Of a DNA stretch of 37,947 bases, positions 34,483-37,947 are shown piece after piece. How positions within the stretch are numbered: the first letter of the stretch is position 1; each line of letters starts with the position of its first letter. A model generated the notes under the pieces. That model made no database searches. It saw nothing but the letters and a program-made list of their open reading frames with translations, and was not told where the DNA came from. Source of the DNA: Bacteroides acidifaciens (GTDB lineage: Bacteria > Bacteroidota > Bacteroidia > Bacteroidales > Bacteroidaceae); assembly GCF_024623065.1 (NCBI RefSeq), contig NZ_JANJZR010000040.1, forward strand, positions 1 to 37,947. The letters are read 5' to 3'. A program made the translations under genes and the position numbers.

Positions 34483-35040
34483 TTATTTATCGCCGAAATA
34501 ACGGTTATACAGACCTTCGAAACCTTTACCGTGACGAGCTTCGTCCTTGCACATTTCGTGTACAGTGTCATGGATAGCATCCAAGTTCAAAGCTTTAGCA
34601 CGAGTTGCAATACGTTTCTTGTCTTCGCATGCACCTTGCTCAGCATCTTTACGTTTCTGCAGGTTTGTTTTAGTATCCCAAACACAGTCGCCCAGCAATT
34701 CTGCAAATTTAGCAGCATGTTCAGCTTCTTCCCAAGCGTAGCGTTTGAAAGCCTCAGCCACTTCAGGATAACCTTCACGGTCTGCCTGACGGCTCATGGC
34801 CAGATACATACCAACTTCAGTACATTCGCCCATGAAGTGATTGTTCAGGTCCTTAATCATTTCTTCGTCGCAACCTTTTGCAACACCGATAACGTGTTCG
34901 TCAGCAAAAGACAATGCACCACCTTCTACTTCAACAACTTCTACGAACTTGCTGGCAGGAGCTTTACACAAAGGACATTTCTCAGGAGCTGCGTCACCTT
35001 CATAAACGTAACCGCATACAGTACATCTAAATTTTTTCAT
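34483..35040 (-). CDS. rbr: Reverse rubrerythrin (peroxide-scavenging)
   Basis: The 185-residue protein has the rubredoxin-like iron site at the N-terminus (Cys6, Cys9, Cys22, Cys25) and the ferritin-like di-iron domain after it, with ligand motifs ECTE (Glu72, Glu75), EEAEH (104-108) and DEARH (166-170). Normal rubrerythrin has the opposite order, so this is the reverse type, which reduces hydrogen peroxide with electrons from NADH-linked reductases in anaerobes. It is co-transcribed with a PerR-type regulator 22 nt upstream, consistent with induction by peroxide. Confidence 0.93.
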   Translation of the reverse strand: MKKFRCTVCGYVYEGDAAPEKCPLCKAPASKFVEVVEVEGGALSFADEHVIGVAKGCDEEMIKDLNNHFMGECTEVGMYLAMSRQADREGYPEVAEAFKRYAWEEAEHAAKFAELLGDCVWDTKTNLQKRKDAEQGACEDKKRIATRAKALNLDAIHDTVHEMCKDEARHGKGFEGLYNRYFGDK

Positions 35041-35062
35041 TTTCTTCTCAATTTTAAATTAA

Positions 35063-35491
35063 TTAGTCAATACGTGTTTCTTTATCTTTTCTCAAGCAAT
35101 TCTTACATATGCCTTTATAATAATAATGCATTTCCGATACCTGATGTCCGTCCATCTCCAAACTTTCCACTTTTTTTATCGCTTCCGGACATTGCAAATC
35201 ATAAATGTGTCCGCAACGTTTGCAAAGAAAATGGGAATGAATGGATGTATCCGCATCAAAATTAGTATTTTTCTCATCAATCGTAAGCATCTGAGCCGCT
35301 CCTTGTTCTGAAAACAGTTTCAAAGTATTGTAAACTGTCGTCTTTGAAAGTGTAGGCATCGAAGGAGACAATGCTGTATATATATCATCAGCCGACGGAT
35401 GGATAGGATGCTCCATCAAATATTGCATGATAGCAATACGCTGCATCGAAGGCTTTATATTATGTTCTAATAATCTTTCGTACGGTTTCAT
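35063..35491 (-). CDS. perR: PerR-type peroxide-sensing Fur-family repressor
   Basis: The 142-residue protein has the Fur-family winged helix with the DNA-contact region PTLSKTTVYNTL and zinc-binding cysteines (Cys90, Cys93 and the C-terminal CKNC). By alignment with B. subtilis PerR, the metal-sensing residues are all present: His31, Asp79, His85, His87 and Asp98 (PerR His37, Asp85, His91, His93, Asp104). The Asp98 position, Glu in Fur, favours PerR over Fur. It controls its own operon with reverse rubrerythrin, inferred from co-transcription. Confidence 0.9.
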   Translation of the reverse strand: MKPYERLLEHNIKPSMQRIAIMQYLMEHPIHPSADDIYTALSPSMPTLSKTTVYNTLKLFSEQGAAQMLTIDEKNTNFDADTSIHSHFLCKRCGHIYDLQCPEAIKKVESLEMDGHQVSEMHYYYKGICKNCLRKDKETRID

Positions 35492-35513
35492 TATTTACCC
35501 CTTTTTTTCAAAG

Positions 35514-35528
35514 TTGTATTCATTACAA
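35514..35528. promoter_or_regulatory. Candidate PerR operator in perR leader
   Basis: TTGTATTCATTACAA is a 15-bp inverted repeat with 5-bp arms (TTGTA/TACAA), lying between the perR -7 box and the start codon. Fur-family repressors bind AT-rich inverted repeats at such positions. The match to the B. subtilis Per box is only loose. Confidence 0.3.
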
Positions 35529-35542
35529 TTATAAATCTAATG

Positions 35543-35574
35543 CAAAGATAGAAAGGCTTTATTGGATTTCCAAA
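35543..35574 (-). promoter_or_regulatory. Complete -33/-7 promoter of perR
   Basis: On the minus strand TTTG (35574-35571) is followed after 20 nt by TATCTTTG (35550-35543), a good match to both Bacteroidetes promoter elements at the expected spacing. This is the clearest promoter in the window. Confidence 0.7.
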
Positions 35575-35850
35575 TATTTTCAAGTTTTTTTTAGAAAGAT
35601 TCAAATCAACTGCATAAATACCTGTATCGTTGTAACATGAAATTTAAATCTATCATATCTTTTTATCACCATTTAAAGAGGATATAAATAATATTAGATT
35701 ATAAACACAAACAAAGTTACAAACAGTCACACACTTATCTTTCATTTTGAAAGTCCATTCAATTGTTTAAACAACAGTAACACTCTTGATGTAAAAGCCC
35801 CTATTGAAAGGATTCACTGCTGAAAAGATAAATATTCAAAACTATTTTCC

Positions 35851-35858
35851 TATTTTTG
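35851..35858 (+). promoter_or_regulatory. -7 promoter box for nadE
   Basis: TATTTTTG matches TAnnTTTG, with a leader of about 25 nt to the ATG at 35887. Confidence 0.55.
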
Positions 35859-35886
35859 CATCCACTATATATAAATAAAGTATAAG

Positions 35887-37812
35887 ATGAACTACGGATT
35901 CGTAAAAGTAGCAGCAGCTGTGCCACACGTGAAAGTGGCTGACTGTAAATTCAATGTAGAGAGAATAGAAAGTCTGATTGCAGTGGCCGAAGGAAAGGGA
36001 GTGCAAATCATAATCTTCCCGGAAATGAGTATTACCGGATATACTTGTGGCGACTTGTTCGGACAGCAGCTTTTATTGGAAGAAGCAGAAATGGGAGTCA
36101 TGCAGATTCTGAATAACACACGCCAGTTGGATATTATCTCCATTGTTGGTATGCCGATAGTTGTCAATTCGACAGTTATCAACGGGGCTGTAGTTATTCA
36201 AAAAGGAAAAGTATTAGGTATTGCAGCCAAAACTTATCTCCCCAATTATAAAGAGTTTTATGAGCAGCGTTGGTTCACTTCTGCCCTACAGCTCACAACA
36301 GAGAACGTACGTTTGTGCGGACAAATTGTTCCCATAGGCGCAAACCTACTTTTTGAAACTTCAGATACCACTTTCGGAATTGAGGTTTGTGAAGACCTTT
36401 GGTCTACAATTCCTCCCAGCTCCTCACTTGCACTACAAGGAGCAGAAATTCTATTTAATATGTCGGCAGACAATGAAGGTATCGGAAAACATAATTATCT
36501 GTGTTCTCTTATCAGTCAGCAATCTGCACGCTGCATCGCGGGATATGTATTCTCATCTTGCGGCTTCGGTGAGTCTACTACTGATGTAGTTTTCGCAGGA
36601 AATGGATTGATTTACGAGAACGGCAGTCTACTTGCATGCAGTGAACGTTTCAGCATGAAAGAACAACTTATTATCAGTGAGATTGATGTAGAACGCATAC
36701 GTGCAGAACGTAGAATCAATACGACTTTCGCTGCTAACCAAGCTAATTCAGGAGATAAAAAAGCCGTTTCGATTGCTACGGAATTTGTAAATAGCAAAGA
36801 ACTGACACTAACCCGGAGTTTCAATCCGCACCCTTTTGTCCCACAAGGGAAAGAGTTAAACGAACACTGTGAAGACGTTTTTTCTATTCAAGTAGCAGGA
36901 CTGGCACAACGCCTCGTTCATACCGGAGCTAAGACTGCTGTAATCGGTATTTCCGGGGGATTGGATTCAACACTGGCATTACTTGTTTGTGTGAAGACTT
37001 TCGACAAACTGGGATTATCCAGAAAAGGAATTCTTGGCATTACAATGCCCGGCTTCGGAACCACTGACCGGACTTACCACAATGCTATCGACTTAATGAA
37101 ATCATTGGGAATATCTATCCGCGAAATCAGTATCAAAGATGCCTGTATACAGCATTTCAAAGATATAGAGCACGATATAAATGTACATGACGTCACTTAT
37201 GAGAACTCACAAGCGCGCGAACGTACACAAATATTAATGGATATCGCCAACCAGACTTGGGGAATGGTAGTAGGCACAGGTGACTTATCCGAACTCGCTT
37301 TGGGATGGGCAACCTACAATGGAGACCATATGTCAATGTACGGTGTCAATGCAAGCGTGCCCAAAACACTCGTTAAATATCTGGTGCAGTGGGTGGCAGA
37401 AAATGGTGTAGATGAGAATTCAAAAGCGACTTTACTTGATATAGTGGATACACCTATCAGCCCGGAATTGATTCCTGCTGATGAAAATGGAGATATCCAA
37501 CAAAAAACGGAAGATTTGGTAGGACCTTACGAGTTGCATGACTTCTTCCTTTATTATTTCCTGCGTTTTGGTTTCCGTCCGGCAAAGATTTATTATCTGG
37601 CAAATATCGCATTCAAAGGCAGTTATAATGAAGAGACAATTAAGAAATGGTTATTCATTTTCTTCCGTCGTTTCTTCAATCAACAGTTTAAACGTTCTTG
37701 TCTGCCTGATGGTCCGAAAGTTGGTAGTATTTCTATTAGTCCGAGAGGAGATTGGCGAATGCCGAGTGATGCCAGTTCGGCGATGTGGCTTAAAGAAATA
37801 GAAAACTTATAA
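35887..37812 (+). CDS. nadE: Glutamine-dependent NAD+ synthetase
   Basis: The 641-residue protein fuses a nitrilase-type glutaminase (Glu46 in FPEMSITGY, Lys115 in AKTYLPNYKEF, Cys167 in EVCEDLW) to an ATP-pyrophosphatase NAD synthetase domain with the P-loop SGGLDS near residue 357. It amidates nicotinic acid adenine dinucleotide to NAD+ with ammonia channelled from glutamine, the last step of NAD synthesis. Length fits the long, glutamine-dependent class. It has its own promoter and terminator. Confidence 0.96.
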   Translation: MNYGFVKVAAAVPHVKVADCKFNVERIESLIAVAEGKGVQIIIFPEMSITGYTCGDLFGQQLLLEEAEMGVMQILNNTRQLDIISIVGMPIVVNSTVINGAVVIQKGKVLGIAAKTYLPNYKEFYEQRWFTSALQLTTENVRLCGQIVPIGANLLFETSDTTFGIEVCEDLWSTIPPSSSLALQGAEILFNMSADNEGIGKHNYLCSLISQQSARCIAGYVFSSCGFGESTTDVVFAGNGLIYENGSLLACSERFSMKEQLIISEIDVERIRAERRINTTFAANQANSGDKKAVSIATEFVNSKELTLTRSFNPHPFVPQGKELNEHCEDVFSIQVAGLAQRLVHTGAKTAVIGISGGLDSTLALLVCVKTFDKLGLSRKGILGITMPGFGTTDRTYHNAIDLMKSLGISIREISIKDACIQHFKDIEHDINVHDVTYENSQARERTQILMDIANQTWGMVVGTGDLSELALGWATYNGDHMSMYGVNASVPKTLVKYLVQWVAENGVDENSKATLLDIVDTPISPELIPADENGDIQQKTEDLVGPYELHDFFLYYFLRFGFRPAKIYYLANIAFKGSYNEETIKKWLFIFFRRFFNQQFKRSCLPDGPKVGSISISPRGDWRMPSDASSAMWLKEIENL

Positions 37813-37833
37813 TCTTCTTTATAGAGAGTTTAT

Positions 37834-37866
37834 TTTGGCAGGCATTTCTGTCTGCCAAATTTTTGT
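37834..37866 (+). terminator. Terminator after nadE
   Basis: An 8-bp stem TTTGGCAG/CTGCCAAA (37834-37841 with 37852-37859), a 10-nt loop, and a T run directly after. Confidence 0.8.
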
Positions 37867-37877
37867 ATTTATTTTAA

Positions 37878-37895
37878 GAGCCTGTTTAAATTCTC
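37878..37895. repeat. Candidate IS terminal inverted repeat
   Basis: GAGCCTGTTTAAATTCTC at this spot resembles, from memory, ends of Bacteroides insertion sequences. It lies just outside a minus-strand frame that enters from the window edge. The other end is outside the window, so this cannot be confirmed. Confidence 0.3.
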
Positions 37896-37908
37896 TTCAG
37901 TCATAATT

Positions 37909-37947
37909 TTATAGCTGATATTTCAACTTACCCCGGCTCTTCTTGTC
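37909..37947 (-). CDS. Possible C-terminal fragment of a transposase (partial)
   Basis: The minus strand from the window edge reads 12 residues, DKKSRGKLKYQL, then TAA. The strongly basic end and the adjacent possible terminal repeat suggest a transposase C-terminus. With 12 residues visible the assignment is tentative. Confidence 0.3.
   Translation of the reverse strand, partial: DKKSRGKLKYQL

Larger units (their letters stand above)
35492..35886. other. Intergenic region between perR and nadE
   Basis: 395 nt of AT-rich DNA with the perR promoter on the left and the nadE promoter on the right. I see no ORF, hairpin or RNA gene in the middle. Confidence 0.5.

Noticed and set aside
34531..35265. 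Plus-strand 244-residue open frame across rubrerythrin and perR
   Set aside because: It is antisense to two well-supported genes and has a phenylalanine/serine-rich shadow composition.

Overview
The window looks like ordinary chromosome from a Bacteroides species close to B. thetaiotaomicron. Four things point there: the recurring Bacteroidetes -7 promoter box (TAnnTTTG) upstream of most operons, weak Shine-Dalgarno sites, Bacteroidetes-type protein families (NagB/PIG-L fusion, S46 dipeptidyl peptidases, DUF4369-like lipoprotein, long PagL-like protein), and an anaerobic sulfatase-maturating enzyme whose residues match the characterised B. thetaiotaomicron enzyme. I saw no tRNA, rRNA or CRISPR array. 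The only sign of a mobile element is a possible IS end at the right edge.

Layout. 1-1984: AT-rich leader, a small unknown gene, a PlsC-type acyltransferase and a nitrilase/omega-amidase. 2133-7168: a NagB-like/PIG-L fusion whose NagB half has lost key active-site residues, then a secreted 969-residue amidase-like/golvesin-domain protein. 7247-9765: a small unknown protein, a cysteine-less TusA-like protein, then a YgiQ radical SAM protein. 9784-14960 (minus): Mfd, preceded by a lipoprotein and PagL-like hydrolase pair. 14961-15489: intergenic region holding a 270-bp nested palindrome. 15490-20815: a tight co-directional run of polyprenol-phosphate mannosyltransferase-like GT2, dihydroorotase, a stand-alone methionine synthase activation domain, an ECF sigma factor, a membrane protein (candidate anti-sigma) and a membrane metallophosphoesterase. 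20799-24916 (minus): SbcC and SbcD. 25038-26829: PlsC acyltransferase, a repeat-like gap and a DUF4369-like lipoprotein. 26988-32607: anSME/ChuR, then two abutting 719-residue S46 peptidases that read as DPP7 type and DPP11 type. 32856-33638: a cytosolic and an exported thioredoxin, followed by a 22-nt-periodic repeat acting as a shared terminator region. 33751-35491 (minus): nitroreductase, reverse rubrerythrin and a PerR-type regulator. 35887-37812: glutamine-dependent NAD synthetase.

Functional themes are oxidative stress defence (PerR, rubrerythrin, thioredoxins), DNA repair (Mfd, SbcCD), envelope lipid and glycan metabolism (two PlsC proteins, PagL, GT2), and periplasmic peptide use (DPP7/DPP11). 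I found no convincing new defence or mobile system. The most interesting items are the degenerate NagB domain, the two structured repeats (15105-15376 and 33652-33732), the palindrome that encodes the C-termini of both ygiQ and mfd, and the split of dipeptidyl-peptidase specificity between tandem paralogues.
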